64,000 bases of DNA from Streptomyces erythrochromogenes (GCF_036170895.1 NZ_CP108036.1:2666001-2730000); one strand, 5' to 3'; numbered from the stretch's first letter, positions 37,067-46,774 are shown. Notes: generated by a model from the sequence alone, not told the origin. Made by a program: numbers and translations.

Positions 37067-40000
37067 GTGCAGGGACGATTCAAGAGGGATGGCAGCGCTG
37101 CGGCGGAGCAGGAGCCGCGCGGCGGGACCGACCGTGGCTCCTCGCCCCAGCACGCCCAGAACCGCGGGCCGGCTGTCGAGGGCGCACGCCCCGACGCATC
37201 CGCAGCGGTGAAGGCCAAGGGCCGTGTGAAGTCCGTGAAGGCCAAGTCCAAGGACAAGGCCGGGTCGACCGAGCAGGACGTGGCGATACCGAAGGCCCCC
37301 AGTGGGCCCGGCTCTCGCCTCGCCATGCAGAACTGGCGCATCAGCACGCGACTCGTGTCGCTGCTGACCCTGCCGGTCGTCGCCGCCACCACGCTCGGTG
37401 GCTTCCGAATCAACGACTCGCTCAACGACATCGCGCAGCTCGAGCACATGCAGCTGCTGACGACGATGACGCGACAGGCCACCAACCTGGCCGCCATGCT
37501 CCAGGAGGAGCGCGACCTCTCCGCAGGTCCGCTCTCGCTCTCCGGGGGCAAGAGCAACAGCAGTGTCGACGGCGCCCGCGCGCAGACCGACACCGCCGCC
37601 AAGGCCTTCGCCGCCGCGACCGACAAGGTCGACAGCACGGGCGAGAAGGACGACACCCTCAAGTCGATCCGCAACAACGTGCTGCAGATCGGTCGTCAGC
37701 TCACGAACATCGAGACGATCCGCACCAAGGCGTACGCCAACGGCGCCCAGCAGACCGTCAGCGAGTACAACGCGATGATCGTGTCTCTGCTCTCGCTCTC
37801 CCAGGACATGGCGCAGGCCACCTCCAACCCGGAGATGATCAAGCGTACGCGTGCCCTGGCCGCGTTCTCCGCCGCCAAGGAGTACGCCTCCATCCAGCGC
37901 GCGATCATCGCCGCCTCGCTGCCCGAGACCTCGGACAAGCAGGGCAAGCTGCAGGAGAACGACCGTCTCTACGCCCTCTCCGCCCAGAAGGGCGAGCAGC
38001 AGTCGAAGACGACCTTCGAGCTCGTCTACCAGGGCCGCACCGAGGAACTCCTCGCCGGTCTGGGCGACAGCAACTCCGAGATCTCCAGCGCCGACCACTA
38101 CGCACGTCGCGTGCTGGCCAGCCAGGACGCCTTCCTCCGCGAGAAGAACCGGTCCTGGCTGGACTGGTACGACGCGGACGGCACCAAGCTCCAGGCGATG
38201 AAGGTCATCGAGCTGACCCTGCTCGAGGAGATGGAGCAGAAGGCCCGTGAGCTGAAGAACGAGGCCCAGCAGGACGCCATCATCAACGGTGCGCTGATCC
38301 TCCTCGTCCTCGGTGTCTCCCTCGTCGGCGCCTTCGTCATGGCCCGCTCGATGATCCGCTCGCTGCGCCGCCTCCAGGACACCGCGACCCGGGTCGCCCA
38401 GGACCGCCTGCCCGAGCTCGTCAAGCAGCTCTCCGAGTCCGACCCGCAGGACGTGGACACGTCCGTGGAGTCGGTCGGTGTGCACACCCGGGACGAGATC
38501 GGCCAGGTGGCCGCGGCATTCGACGACGTGCACCGCGAGGCCGTCCGCCTCGCCGCCGAGCAGGCCCTCCTGCGAGGCAACGTCAACGCGATGTTCACCA
38601 ACCTCTCGCGCCGCTCGCAGGGCCTCATCCAGCGTCAGCTCTCGCTCATCTCCGAACTGGAGTCGCGCGAGGCCGACCCGGACCAGCTCTCCTCCCTCTT
38701 CAAGCTCGACCACCTCGCGACCCGCATGCGCCGTAACGGCGAAAACCTCCTCGTCCTCGCGGGCGAGGAGCCGGGCCGCCGGTGGACCCGCCCCGTCCCG
38801 CTCGTCGACGTGCTCCGCGCCGCCGCGTCCGAGGTGGAACAGTACGAGCGCGTCGAGCTGGCCTCGGTGCCCGGCACCGACGTCGCCGGCCGCGTCGTCA
38901 ACGACCTCGTGCACGTGCTCGCGGAGCTGCTGGAGAACGCCACCTCGTTCTCCTCCCCGCAGACCAAGGTCAAGGTCACCGGTCACGCGCTGCCCGACGG
39001 CCGCGTGCTCGTCGAGATCCACGACACCGGTATCGGTCTCTCCCCGGAGGACCTCGCCGCGATCAACGAGCGACTCGCGTCGCCGCCCACCGTGGACGTC
39101 TCCGTCTCCCGACGCATGGGTCTGTTCGTGGTCGGCCGCCTGTCCCTGCGACACGGCATCCGCATCCAGCTGCGCCCCTCCGACTCGGGTGGTACGACGG
39201 CCCTCGTCATGCTCCCGGTGGACGTCGCCCAGGGCGGCAAGAAGCCGGGCCCGACGCCGGGTCAGGGCGGCCCGGGCGGCGCCCAGGGCGGCCCCGGTGC
39301 CCAGGCCTCCGTGCCCGGTCCGGCCGGACGTCCCACCGTGGGCGCGGGCCCGCAGCGCGGCCAGGTCGGCGGGGGTGGCCAGCGCGCCGCCCTGCCGGGT
39401 CGCGACGGCGGCGCCGGTCAGCAGCGTCCGCAGGGCGGCCGGTCCCCGCAGCAGGGCGGTCCGGGTGCTCCCGGTCCCCGTCCGCAGCAGGGTCAGACCA
39501 CCGCGGGACAGGGCCAGGGCGGCTTCGCCGCCGGCGGCCCGCTGCCGACGCGCGGTCCGGTCCCCAGTGTCGGCTTCGGCGGTGGCGCGCAGTCGCGTCC
39601 GGCCTCCCCCGGTGCCTTGGGCTTCCAGCAGGGCAACGGCTTCGAGCGGCCTCAGCCGCAGCAGCCCCAGCCCCAGCAGGCTCAGCAGCAGCCGACCGGT
39701 CCTGCGGCTCCGGCCCCGGGCGGTCAGCGGCCGCAGCTGCCGCCGCGCGGCGGCGCCGCAGCCCGTCCGGAGCTGGCCGGCCCGCAGACCACCAGCTGGG
39801 GCTCCGACCAGGCCCGCGGCCACGACGAGCTCTCGGGCCCCGGCTCGACGGCCGAGTTCGCGCGCCCCGACTTCAACGCGCCGATGCCCCAGGGCGACGG
39901 CGCGGGCAGCACCACCGGCCAGTTCGAACGTCCGGACGTACGGGGCCCCATCGACCCGTCCAGCACCGGCCAGTTCGAGCGCCCGGGCTACCAGCCCCAG

Positions 40001-40702
40001 CGGCCGGGCGGCCCCGGGGTCGGCGGGTTCGCCCGCCAGCCGCAGGCCCCGCAGCAGCCCCAGCCGCAGCACATGCAGCCGCAGGCTCCGCAGCCGGGCG
40101 GCGAGTACGCACCCGTACCGCCCGCGCGGCCCGAGGCTCCGCGGCTGCCGCAGGCCCACCGGCCCGAGGCGCTGCCGCCGGCCCAGAGCTCCGGCGACGC
40201 CCGCAGCCCGATCTTCGACACGCTGGAGTCGAACTGGTTCCGCGAGGAGGGGCAGCAGCCCCCCGCGCAGGCCCCGGCCGTACCCCAGCAGCCGCAGCAG
40301 TCCGCTCCGTCGGCCCCGCAGCAGCACCAGCTGCCGCAGCGCGGCCAGGAGCACGCGGCCGAGCCCGCCCAGACGGCGACCGGCAGCATGCCGACCGTCA
40401 GCTGGAAGTCCTCGCCGAACGACGAGCTGATGCGGCAGGCCGAGCGCGTGCGCCAGCCCGCCGCCGGCGGCATCACGACGTCGGGGCTGCCCCGCCGGGT
40501 CCCGCGGGCGAACCTCGTGGCCGGCACCGCGCAGCAGCAGGCCGACGCACAGGCGGGTCCGCAGGTCTCGCGGGCGCCGGACGACGTCCGCGGCCGTCTG
40601 ACCAACCTCCGACGCGGTATCCAGCAGGGCCGTCAGGCTGGCAACAACAGCCAGACGACCGGCAGTTACCACATCGACCCCACTTACCAGCAGGAGCGAT
40701 AG
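37067..40702 (+). CDS. cvnA1: conservon sensor, nitrate/nitrite-sensor-type histidine-kinase-like protein CvnA1
   Basis: First gene of conservon 1. Two membrane helices (about residues 88-112 and 404-426) bracket an extracellular helical NIT-type sensor domain; then HAMP (about 427-490), a helical segment with LDHLATRMRRNGENLLVLAG, and a GHKL ATPase domain (LAELLENATSFSSPQTKV near 617, DTGIGLS near 652, RMGLFVVG). From about 725 to 1150 it is a disordered Gln/Pro/Gly tail, ending with a conserved block GLPRRVPRANLV...RGRLTNLRRGIQQG. The start is uncertain; GTG 37067 (MQGRFKRDG) was chosen. The tail may recruit CvnB-D to the membrane. Confidence 0.92.
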   Translation: MQGRFKRDGSAAAEQEPRGGTDRGSSPQHAQNRGPAVEGARPDASAAVKAKGRVKSVKAKSKDKAGSTEQDVAIPKAPSGPGSRLAMQNWRISTRLVSLLTLPVVAATTLGGFRINDSLNDIAQLEHMQLLTTMTRQATNLAAMLQEERDLSAGPLSLSGGKSNSSVDGARAQTDTAAKAFAAATDKVDSTGEKDDTLKSIRNNVLQIGRQLTNIETIRTKAYANGAQQTVSEYNAMIVSLLSLSQDMAQATSNPEMIKRTRALAAFSAAKEYASIQRAIIAASLPETSDKQGKLQENDRLYALSAQKGEQQSKTTFELVYQGRTEELLAGLGDSNSEISSADHYARRVLASQDAFLREKNRSWLDWYDADGTKLQAMKVIELTLLEEMEQKARELKNEAQQDAIINGALILLVLGVSLVGAFVMARSMIRSLRRLQDTATRVAQDRLPELVKQLSESDPQDVDTSVESVGVHTRDEIGQVAAAFDDVHREAVRLAAEQALLRGNVNAMFTNLSRRSQGLIQRQLSLISELESREADPDQLSSLFKLDHLATRMRRNGENLLVLAGEEPGRRWTRPVPLVDVLRAAASEVEQYERVELASVPGTDVAGRVVNDLVHVLAELLENATSFSSPQTKVKVTGHALPDGRVLVEIHDTGIGLSPEDLAAINERLASPPTVDVSVSRRMGLFVVGRLSLRHGIRIQLRPSDSGGTTALVMLPVDVAQGGKKPGPTPGQGGPGGAQGGPGAQASVPGPAGRPTVGAGPQRGQVGGGGQRAALPGRDGGAGQQRPQGGRSPQQGGPGAPGPRPQQGQTTAGQGQGGFAAGGPLPTRGPVPSVGFGGGAQSRPASPGALGFQQGNGFERPQPQQPQPQQAQQQPTGPAAPAPGGQRPQLPPRGGAAARPELAGPQTTSWGSDQARGHDELSGPGSTAEFARPDFNAPMPQGDGAGSTTGQFERPDVRGPIDPSSTGQFERPGYQPQRPGGPGVGGFARQPQAPQQPQPQHMQPQAPQPGGEYAPVPPARPEAPRLPQAHRPEALPPAQSSGDARSPIFDTLESNWFREEGQQPPAQAPAVPQQPQQSAPSAPQQHQLPQRGQEHAAEPAQTATGSMPTVSWKSSPNDELMRQAERVRQPAAGGITTSGLPRRVPRANLVAGTAQQQADAQAGPQVSRAPDDVRGRLTNLRRGIQQGRQAGNNSQTTGSYHIDPTYQQER

Positions 40703-41125
40703 TTGAGTTCGATGAGCCAGGCGGCACAGAACCTGAACTGGTTGATCACCAACTTCGTGGACAACACCCCCGGGGTGTCCCACACGGTGGTGGTCTCCGC
40801 CGACGGCCTCCTTCTGGCGATGTCCGACGGATTCCCCCGCGACCGCGCCGATCAGCTGGCGGCCGTGGCCTCCGGACTGACCTCGCTGACCGCCGGTGCC
40901 TCCCGCATCTTCGAGGGTGGCGCCGTCAACCAGACCGTGGTCGAGATGGACCGGGGATTCCTCTTCCTCATGTCCGTGTCCGACGGATCCTCGCTGGCCG
41001 TACTGGCGCACCCGGAGTGCGACATCGGCCTCGTGGGCTATGAGATGGCTCTTCTGGTGGATCGCGCGGGCAGTGTCCTCACCCCGGACCTGCGCGCCGA
41101 ACTGCAGGGAAGCCTGCTCGGCTGA
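40703..41125 (+). CDS. cvnB1: roadblock/LC7-domain protein CvnB1
   Basis: A 140-residue roadblock/LC7 protein, the presumed GTPase-activating or scaffold partner of CvnD. TTG 40703 directly follows the cvnA1 stop with AGGAG 6 bases upstream; ATG 40712 is the other choice. From MSQAAQNLNWL on it is identical in amino acids to CvnB2 except for the last residue (Gly versus Asn). Confidence 0.95.
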   Translation: MSSMSQAAQNLNWLITNFVDNTPGVSHTVVVSADGLLLAMSDGFPRDRADQLAAVASGLTSLTAGASRIFEGGAVNQTVVEMDRGFLFLMSVSDGSSLAVLAHPECDIGLVGYEMALLVDRAGSVLTPDLRAELQGSLLG

Positions 41126-41277
41126 CTTCCCCTCTCCCGGCCGGACGGTACTACCGGCCGGGAGACCGGGGCCCACGCCCCGGAATCCAGTACCACCGCC
41201 AGGCCGTCATACCGTTCCCCCCACCGGCCGCCCCGTCAGACGGCACGCTGACCACTGCTGTCCAGCCCGGAGGATCC

Positions 41278-41670
41278 ATGACCCCGCCCCCCGCCTACCC
41301 CGATGCGTACGGAGATTCGTACTCGGAAGGCGATCAGCCGCTGGTCCGCCCCTATGCGATGACCGGCGGCCGGACCCGGCCCCGCTACCAGCTCGCCATC
41401 GAGGCGCTGGTCAGCACCACCGCCGATCCGATGCACCTGTCCGGCCTGCTCCCGGAGCACCAGCGCATCTGCACCCTGTGCCGCGAGGTCAAGTCGGTCG
41501 CCGAGGTCTCCGCGCTGCTGTCCATGCCGCTCGGTGTGGCACGCATCCTCGTCGCCGACCTGGCCGAGGCCGGCATGGTGGCCATCCACCAGCCGGGCAA
41601 TGGAGAGGCCGGCGGCACGCCGGATGTAACACTGCTCGAAAGGGTGCTCAGTGGCCTTCGGAACATCTAG
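41278..41670 (+). CDS. cvnC1: DUF742 protein CvnC1
   Basis: A 130-residue DUF742 protein with a winged-helix-like core: LVRPYAMTGGRTRPRYQLAIEALV, HQRICTLCREVKSVAEVSALLSMPLGVARILVADLAEAG. ATG 41278 follows GGAGGATCC. It overlaps cvnD1 by 20 bases. Shorter at the N terminus than CvnC2, which carries a Gln/Pro-rich extension. Confidence 0.95.
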   Translation: MTPPPAYPDAYGDSYSEGDQPLVRPYAMTGGRTRPRYQLAIEALVSTTADPMHLSGLLPEHQRICTLCREVKSVAEVSALLSMPLGVARILVADLAEAGMVAIHQPGNGEAGGTPDVTLLERVLSGLRNI

Positions 41671-42232
41671 CGGAGCGGCTCCCCGCTCCACCACCTCCGC
41701 GAAGATCGTGGTGGCGGGCGGCTTCGGCGTGGGCAAGACCACGTTCGTCGGAGCCGTGTCCGAGATCAACCCGCTGCGCACCGAAGCCGTCATGACCAGC
41801 GCCTCCGCCGGCATCGACGACCTCACGCACACCGGTGACAAGACGACCACCACGGTCGCCATGGACTTCGGCCGCATCACGCTGGACCAGGACCTGATCC
41901 TGTACCTCTTCGGTACGCCGGGCCAGGACCGCTTCTGGTTCATGTGGGACGACCTGGTCCGCGGCGCGATCGGTGCGATCGTGCTCGTCGACACGCGCCG
42001 TCTCGCCGACTGCTTCCCCGCGGTCGACTACTTCGAGAACAGCGGCCTGCCCTTCGTCGTGGCGCTCAACGGCTTCGAGGGACACCAGCCGTACACGCCG
42101 GAGGAGGTGCGCGAGGCCCTGCAGATCGGCCCCGGCGCCCCCATCATCACCACGGACGCCCGCCACCGCGCGGACGCCAAGAGCGCGCTCATCACGCTCG
42201 TCGAGCACGCCCTCATGGCGCGGCTCAAGTAG
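41651..42232 (+). CDS. cvnD1: conservon Ras-like GTPase CvnD1
   Basis: A 193-residue small GTPase; GGFGVGKTT is the P loop (about 23-31), GTPGQDRFWFMWDDL the G3 region, VLVDTRR follows and VALNGF stands in place of the NKxD specificity motif, which is atypical. It is thought to receive the signal from CvnA. Near-identical to CvnD2, including a run of 126 identical bases (41671-41796). Overlaps cvnC1, terminator at 42259. Confidence 0.95.
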   Translation: MAFGTSSGAAPRSTTSAKIVVAGGFGVGKTTFVGAVSEINPLRTEAVMTSASAGIDDLTHTGDKTTTTVAMDFGRITLDQDLILYLFGTPGQDRFWFMWDDLVRGAIGAIVLVDTRRLADCFPAVDYFENSGLPFVVALNGFEGHQPYTPEEVREALQIGPGAPIITTDARHRADAKSALITLVEHALMARLK

Positions 42233-42258
42233 CAGGGCGGCTCCAACTGCCGCACGGG

Positions 42259-42294
42259 AGGGGCGGGCTGTGTCGTATGACACGGCCCGCCCCT
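42259..42294 (+). terminator. terminator after conservon 1
   Basis: 16-bp stem (42259-42274 with 42279-42294, one G-U pair) around GTAT, 26 bases after the cvnD1 stop; followed by GTCGTTC. Confidence 0.8.
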
Positions 42295-42475
42295 GTCGTT
42301 CATAACGTTTCGACAGAGAATTGAAGCCAGTTGGCAACCGGATGCGTTCGGTCGGTGCCGCTGCGCTCACAACCACCCCGGCTTTTGCCGCAGGACGCTC
42401 TTTATGTCCGGTTTATGTGAGGCATAAGTCTCCAGGACTCACGGATTTCAACTGTTTGGAACAGGGCCGTCAACC

Positions 42476-42532
42476 GTGCTGGAATTCAACGAACTAGCTA
42501 GTAGCACCGCCGAGAGGTTGTTGGTCGAGTGA
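42476..42532 (+). promoter_or_regulatory. 18-codon upstream ORF overlapping the cvnA2 start
   Basis: GTG 42476 opens a frame VLEFNELASSTAERLLVE whose TGA (42530-42532) overlaps the cvnA2 GTG (42529-42531) as GTGA. This would couple cvnA2 translation to a leader peptide. The first 12 bases GTGCTGGAATTC are also found before cvnA1 (36877). Whether the conserved element is coding or a promoter/RNA signal is open. Confidence 0.45.
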
Positions 42533-45500
42533 GGCGAAGCAACGCAAGCCCCGCGGATGAACCCGCGCGCGGCAACTTCACCCCGCCGCCGCGAGCGGCC
42601 ACGTCGCCCGCCGACGTGCCCGTGGAACCGCCTGTGAAGAGCGGGAGCACCAGCAGGTTCTCTCCCCGCAACTGGCGCGTGCCGACCCGCCTGAACGCCA
42701 TCCTGCTCGTGCCGGCCCTCGTGGGCCTGGTCATGGGCGGGTTCCAGGTGAAGGGCTCCGTCGACACGTGGAACGAGGCCAAGGACGCCGAGCAGATAGC
42801 CCGGGTCGTCCAGGCCGCCTCGGAATACAGCCAGGCACTGCTCAACGAGCGTGACCTGACCGCCGAGCCGCTCCTGAACGGCCTGACCAAGGACGACAAG
42901 GTCACCAAGGCCTACGCGGCGACCACCGCGGCCAAGGAGAAGTTCGACAAGGCCGTCCAGGACCTGCCCGAGAACCAGGGCATGGAACGGCGCCTGGAGC
43001 TCTTCCGCACGGAGGAGCCCAAGCTGACGGACGTCCGTCAGACGGCCTACCAGGCCGGGATCGAGAGCCCCAAGAAGAACCCGCCTTCTTCGTTCGGCCC
43101 CATCCCGACCGAAGAGGGCTACGTCACCGTCCAGCACTACCTGATGCAGTTCGCCAACGAGCTCGGTCTCGGCACCGGCAACGTGACCTCGTACGGCCGC
43201 ATGGTCTACGCGATCCAGCTGGCCAAGGCGGCGAACTCGCTCCAGCGCTCCGTCGGCACGCACCTGCTGGTGCGCCCGAGCAACGACGAGAACACCCGCA
43301 AGGCCCAGCTCGTCGCCTTCTCCTCCTACGCCTACCTCGAGGAAATCGCCATCGGCGAGTACGTCGCGGCGGGTACCGAGGAGGACGTGACCAGGCTGAA
43401 GACGGTCATGGCGAAGAAGTCCGAAGAGGGCGCCGCCAAGCTCGCCGAGGCGAAGGCCGCCGCCGAGCAGGCCGGCACCCCCTTCAAGGCCCCGCCCGTC
43501 TCGCCGATCAACAAGTCGATCCTCACCGGCATGACCGAGGCGATCGCCAGCGGCGATCCCAAGAAGAAGGTCATCGAAGGCGGCACCACGCCGGCGGCGT
43601 GGCAGTTCGCCGCCACGTCCAAGTTCGACGGCTACGACGAGGTCGAGAAGGAACTCCTCGAGAAGGCCGTCAACGACGCCGTCGCGGTCTCGGACGACGC
43701 CCGCGCCGACGCCATCACCAACGGCGCCATCGTGGTCGTGGCCCTGCTCGCCGCGTTCATCCTGGCCGGCATGATGGCCCGCCAGATGGGCCGCGCGATG
43801 AGCCGCCTGCGCACCGCCGCCTTCGACATCGCCGAGCAGCGCCTGCCGTCGCTCGTCGACCAGCTCTCGCGCACCGATCCGGGCAAGGTCGACACCCGTG
43901 TCCACCCGATCCCGATCGACTCCCAGGACGAGATCGGCGAGGTCGCCCGCGCCTTCGACCAGGTCCACCGCGAAGCGGTCCGGCTCGCCGCCGAGCAGGC
44001 GCTCCTGCGAGGGAACGTCAACGCGATCTTCACGAACCTCTCCATGCGCAACCAGTCGCTGATCGAGGGCCAGCTGACCCTCATCACCGACCTGGAGAAC
44101 AACGAGGCCGACCCGGACCAGCTGGAGAACCTCTTCCGCCTGGACCACCTGGCCACCCGTATGCGCCGCAACGGCGAGAACCTCCTCATCCTCGCGGGTG
44201 AGGAGCCGGGCCGCCGCTGGGACCAGCCGGTGCCCCTCGTGGACGTGCTCCGCGCCGCCTCCTCCGAGGTGGAGCAGTACGAGCGCATCGAGCTCTCCGG
44301 TGTCTCCGAGGCCGAGATCCACGGCCAGGCCGTGACCGACCTCGTGCACCTGCTGGCCGAGCTGCTGGAGAACGCCACCACGTTCTCCTCCCCGCAGACC
44401 AAGGTCCGCGTCAACGCCACGCGTCTGCCCGACGGCCGCGTGATGGTGGAGATCCACGACAAGGGCATCGGCCTCACCGCCGAGGACTTCGCGGACATCA
44501 ACCACAAGCTCGCCAACCCGCCGACCGTGGACGCCGCGATCTCGCAGCGCATGGGTCTGTTCGTGGTCGGCCGGCTGGCGGACCGCCACAGCATCCGCGT
44601 CCAGCTGCGCCCCTCGGGCGAGGCTGCGGGCACCACCTCGCTGATCATGCTTCCCGACGCCATCACGCACGGTGGCGGTGGCGAGGGCATCCCGGACGAC
44701 GACTTCACGGTCTCGCAGATCATTCCGGAGCAGAAGACCCAGCTGGCCGCCCCGATGCGCACGGCCGCGGAGCTCGGCTTCGACGACTCGCGCTACGAGC
44801 AGGCCGGCGAGGGGCACGGGCTCGACCCGGTCGGGCGTTCGCTCGGCCGCGAGGAGCGGCGTGCCGCGCTGGAGGCCCAGGTCGGCTTCCCGCAGGAGCA
44901 GCAGGGCTACGCCGAGCAGGGCGGCCAGGACTATCCGGAACCTCAGCCGGAGCACGGGTACCAGCCGTACCAGGGCTACGAGCAGCAGTCCGAGCAGGGT
45001 TACGAACCCGCGTACGACGGACAGGGCGCGCAGCAGGGGTACGAGGCGTACCCGCAGCAGGACTACGCCTATACGGAAGACGGCTACCCGGACCAGCAGT
45101 CGAGCACGCAGAGCTACGACGGAGGCTACGAAGCCCAGTCGGGGCAGGCCGAGTGGCCCGAACAGAACACGTATCCGGCTGCCTACCAGCAGGATTACGG
45201 GACTGAATCGGAATCCCAGGCCGTCCCCGAACCGGCCGCGGAGCGCGTAGGCTTCGACCGTCCGGGTGCCGCTGCCGACACCGGTCACGAAATGACCGGA
45301 GCGGGCCTGCCGCGACGCGGCAGCCAGCAGCAGTGGGGGCCGGCGCAGCAGGAAGCGGAGTCCTCCGGGTCCCTCTTCGAGCAGCGGCCGCAGCGTCAGC
45401 GGCAGGCCGCGGCGGCGGAGCAGGAGCAGGACGGTGGCACGGCGTGGCGCTCGGGTAACGACGAGCGCTGGCAGCAGGCCGCCAAACTCCGTGAGCCGAA

Positions 45501-45714
45501 GGCGGGCGGGGTCACCCCGTCCGGTCTCCCTCGGCGCGTGCCCAAGGCCAACCTGGTCGAGGGCGCAGCGGAGACGACCCCGCAGGGCGGCCCCCAGGTC
45601 TCCCGCGCTCCGGAGGACGTCCGCGGCAGGTTGAGCAACCTGCGGCGAGGTGTCCAGCAGGGACGCAGCGCGGGTACTGAGCAGTCAAGTAACAGCTATG
45701 ACCAGGAGCGTTAG
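42529..45714 (+). CDS. cvnA2: conservon sensor, histidine-kinase-like protein CvnA2
   Basis: A 1061-residue paralogue of CvnA1. Membrane helices at about 55-72 and 394-417 flank an extracellular NIT-type helical domain unrelated in detail to that of CvnA1; HAMP, the LDHLATRMRRNGENLLILAG helix and the GHKL domain (LAELLENATTFSSPQTKV, DKGIGLT) follow and are very similar. The tail from about 715 is Gln/Tyr/Glu-rich (YQGYEQQSEQGYE) rather than Gly/Pro-rich, but ends in the same motif (GLPRRVPKANLV, RGRLSNLRRGVQQG). GTG 42529 overlaps an upstream mini-ORF. Confidence 0.93.
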   Translation: MRRSNASPADEPARGNFTPPPRAATSPADVPVEPPVKSGSTSRFSPRNWRVPTRLNAILLVPALVGLVMGGFQVKGSVDTWNEAKDAEQIARVVQAASEYSQALLNERDLTAEPLLNGLTKDDKVTKAYAATTAAKEKFDKAVQDLPENQGMERRLELFRTEEPKLTDVRQTAYQAGIESPKKNPPSSFGPIPTEEGYVTVQHYLMQFANELGLGTGNVTSYGRMVYAIQLAKAANSLQRSVGTHLLVRPSNDENTRKAQLVAFSSYAYLEEIAIGEYVAAGTEEDVTRLKTVMAKKSEEGAAKLAEAKAAAEQAGTPFKAPPVSPINKSILTGMTEAIASGDPKKKVIEGGTTPAAWQFAATSKFDGYDEVEKELLEKAVNDAVAVSDDARADAITNGAIVVVALLAAFILAGMMARQMGRAMSRLRTAAFDIAEQRLPSLVDQLSRTDPGKVDTRVHPIPIDSQDEIGEVARAFDQVHREAVRLAAEQALLRGNVNAIFTNLSMRNQSLIEGQLTLITDLENNEADPDQLENLFRLDHLATRMRRNGENLLILAGEEPGRRWDQPVPLVDVLRAASSEVEQYERIELSGVSEAEIHGQAVTDLVHLLAELLENATTFSSPQTKVRVNATRLPDGRVMVEIHDKGIGLTAEDFADINHKLANPPTVDAAISQRMGLFVVGRLADRHSIRVQLRPSGEAAGTTSLIMLPDAITHGGGGEGIPDDDFTVSQIIPEQKTQLAAPMRTAAELGFDDSRYEQAGEGHGLDPVGRSLGREERRAALEAQVGFPQEQQGYAEQGGQDYPEPQPEHGYQPYQGYEQQSEQGYEPAYDGQGAQQGYEAYPQQDYAYTEDGYPDQQSSTQSYDGGYEAQSGQAEWPEQNTYPAAYQQDYGTESESQAVPEPAAERVGFDRPGAAADTGHEMTGAGLPRRGSQQQWGPAQQEAESSGSLFEQRPQRQRQAAAAEQEQDGGTAWRSGNDERWQQAAKLREPKAGGVTPSGLPRRVPKANLVEGAAETTPQGGPQVSRAPEDVRGRLSNLRRGVQQGRSAGTEQSSNSYDQER

Positions 45715-45715
45715 T

Positions 45716-46138
45716 GTGAGCCCGATGAGCCAGGCGGCACAGAACCTGAACTGGTTGATCACCAATTTCGTGGACAACACCCCCGGGGTGTCGCACACGG
45801 TGGTGGTCTCCGCCGACGGCCTTCTTCTGGCGATGTCCGACGGATTTCCGCGCGACCGCGCCGATCAGCTGGCGGCCGTGGCCTCCGGACTGACCTCGCT
45901 GACCGCCGGTGCCTCCCGCATCTTCGAGGGTGGCGCCGTCAACCAGACCGTGGTCGAGATGGACCGGGGATTCCTGTTCCTGATGTCCGTCTCGGACGGA
46001 TCGTCCCTCGCGGTGCTGGCGCACCCGGAGTGCGACATCGGCCTCGTGGGCTACGAGATGGCTCTTCTGGTGGATCGTGCGGGCAGTGTCCTGACCCCGG
46101 ACCTGCGCGCCGAACTGCAGGGAAGCCTTCTCAACTAG
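45716..46138 (+). CDS. cvnB2: roadblock/LC7-domain protein CvnB2
   Basis: A 140-residue roadblock protein. GTG 45716 follows the cvnA2 stop by one base with AGGAG upstream, as for cvnB1. Compared with cvnB1 I count about 18 differences over 411 bases, all silent except the last codon, and a central tract of about 150 bases without any difference. Confidence 0.95.
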   Translation: MSPMSQAAQNLNWLITNFVDNTPGVSHTVVVSADGLLLAMSDGFPRDRADQLAAVASGLTSLTAGASRIFEGGAVNQTVVEMDRGFLFLMSVSDGSSLAVLAHPECDIGLVGYEMALLVDRAGSVLTPDLRAELQGSLLN

Positions 46139-46231
46139 CAAACAGGCAGTGCGTTTCGCGCCATCGCACCGTAGGGTGCGGTGGCGCGGTTCCACAGGGA
46201 GTACTGCGTTCTTGGAGTCGGAGGAGGAGAC

Positions 46232-46774
46232 GTGACAACACCCGGAGGACATCCTTATGGCGGCGCGCAGCAGCCGCAGGGTGGGCACGACCAGAACCGC
46301 TTCAACTTCCCCTCCGCACCGAGCCGGCCCGTGCCGGAGCAGAGCCACTACCAGCAGTACGGACAGCCCCAGCAGCCCCAGATGCCCCCGCAGGCGCCTC
46401 CGCGCGCCGCGCGGCAGCCGGCCCCGAAGGCCCACAACCCGCTGGTGCGCCCGTACGCGATGACCGGCGGCCGTACTCGGCCGCGCTACCAGCTCGCCAT
46501 CGAGGCGCTGGTCAGTACCACGGCGGATCCCGCGCGTCTGCAAGGGCAGTTGCCCGAGCACCAGCGCATCTGCCGCCTGTGCCAGGAGATCAAATCCGTC
46601 GCGGAGATCTCGGCACTTCTCTCCATTCCTCTTGGTGTCGCCCGCATCCTCGTAGCCGACCTGGCGGAGGCGGGCCTTGTCGCCATTCACCAGCCCGGCG
46701 GCGACGAGTCTGCCGGTGGCCAGCCAGACGTGACACTGCTCGAAAGGGTGCTCAGTGGACTTCGCAAGCTCTAA
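46232..46774 (+). CDS. cvnC2: DUF742 protein CvnC2
   Basis: A 180-residue DUF742 protein with a disordered N-terminal extension (about 1-75, Gln/Pro/Gly-rich) not present in CvnC1, followed by the conserved LVRPYAMTGGRTRPRYQLAIEA core and HQRICRLCQEIKSVAEIS. GTG 46232 has GGAGGAGGAG upstream. Overlaps cvnD2 by 20 bases. Confidence 0.95.
   Translation: MTTPGGHPYGGAQQPQGGHDQNRFNFPSAPSRPVPEQSHYQQYGQPQQPQMPPQAPPRAARQPAPKAHNPLVRPYAMTGGRTRPRYQLAIEALVSTTADPARLQGQLPEHQRICRLCQEIKSVAEISALLSIPLGVARILVADLAEAGLVAIHQPGGDESAGGQPDVTLLERVLSGLRKL

Noticed and set aside
37064..41176. A 1370-codon open frame on the minus strand opposite cvnA1
   Set aside because: It is the antisense shadow of a GC-rich coding region; it has no family resemblance and covers cvnA1 and cvnB1, whose products are clear.
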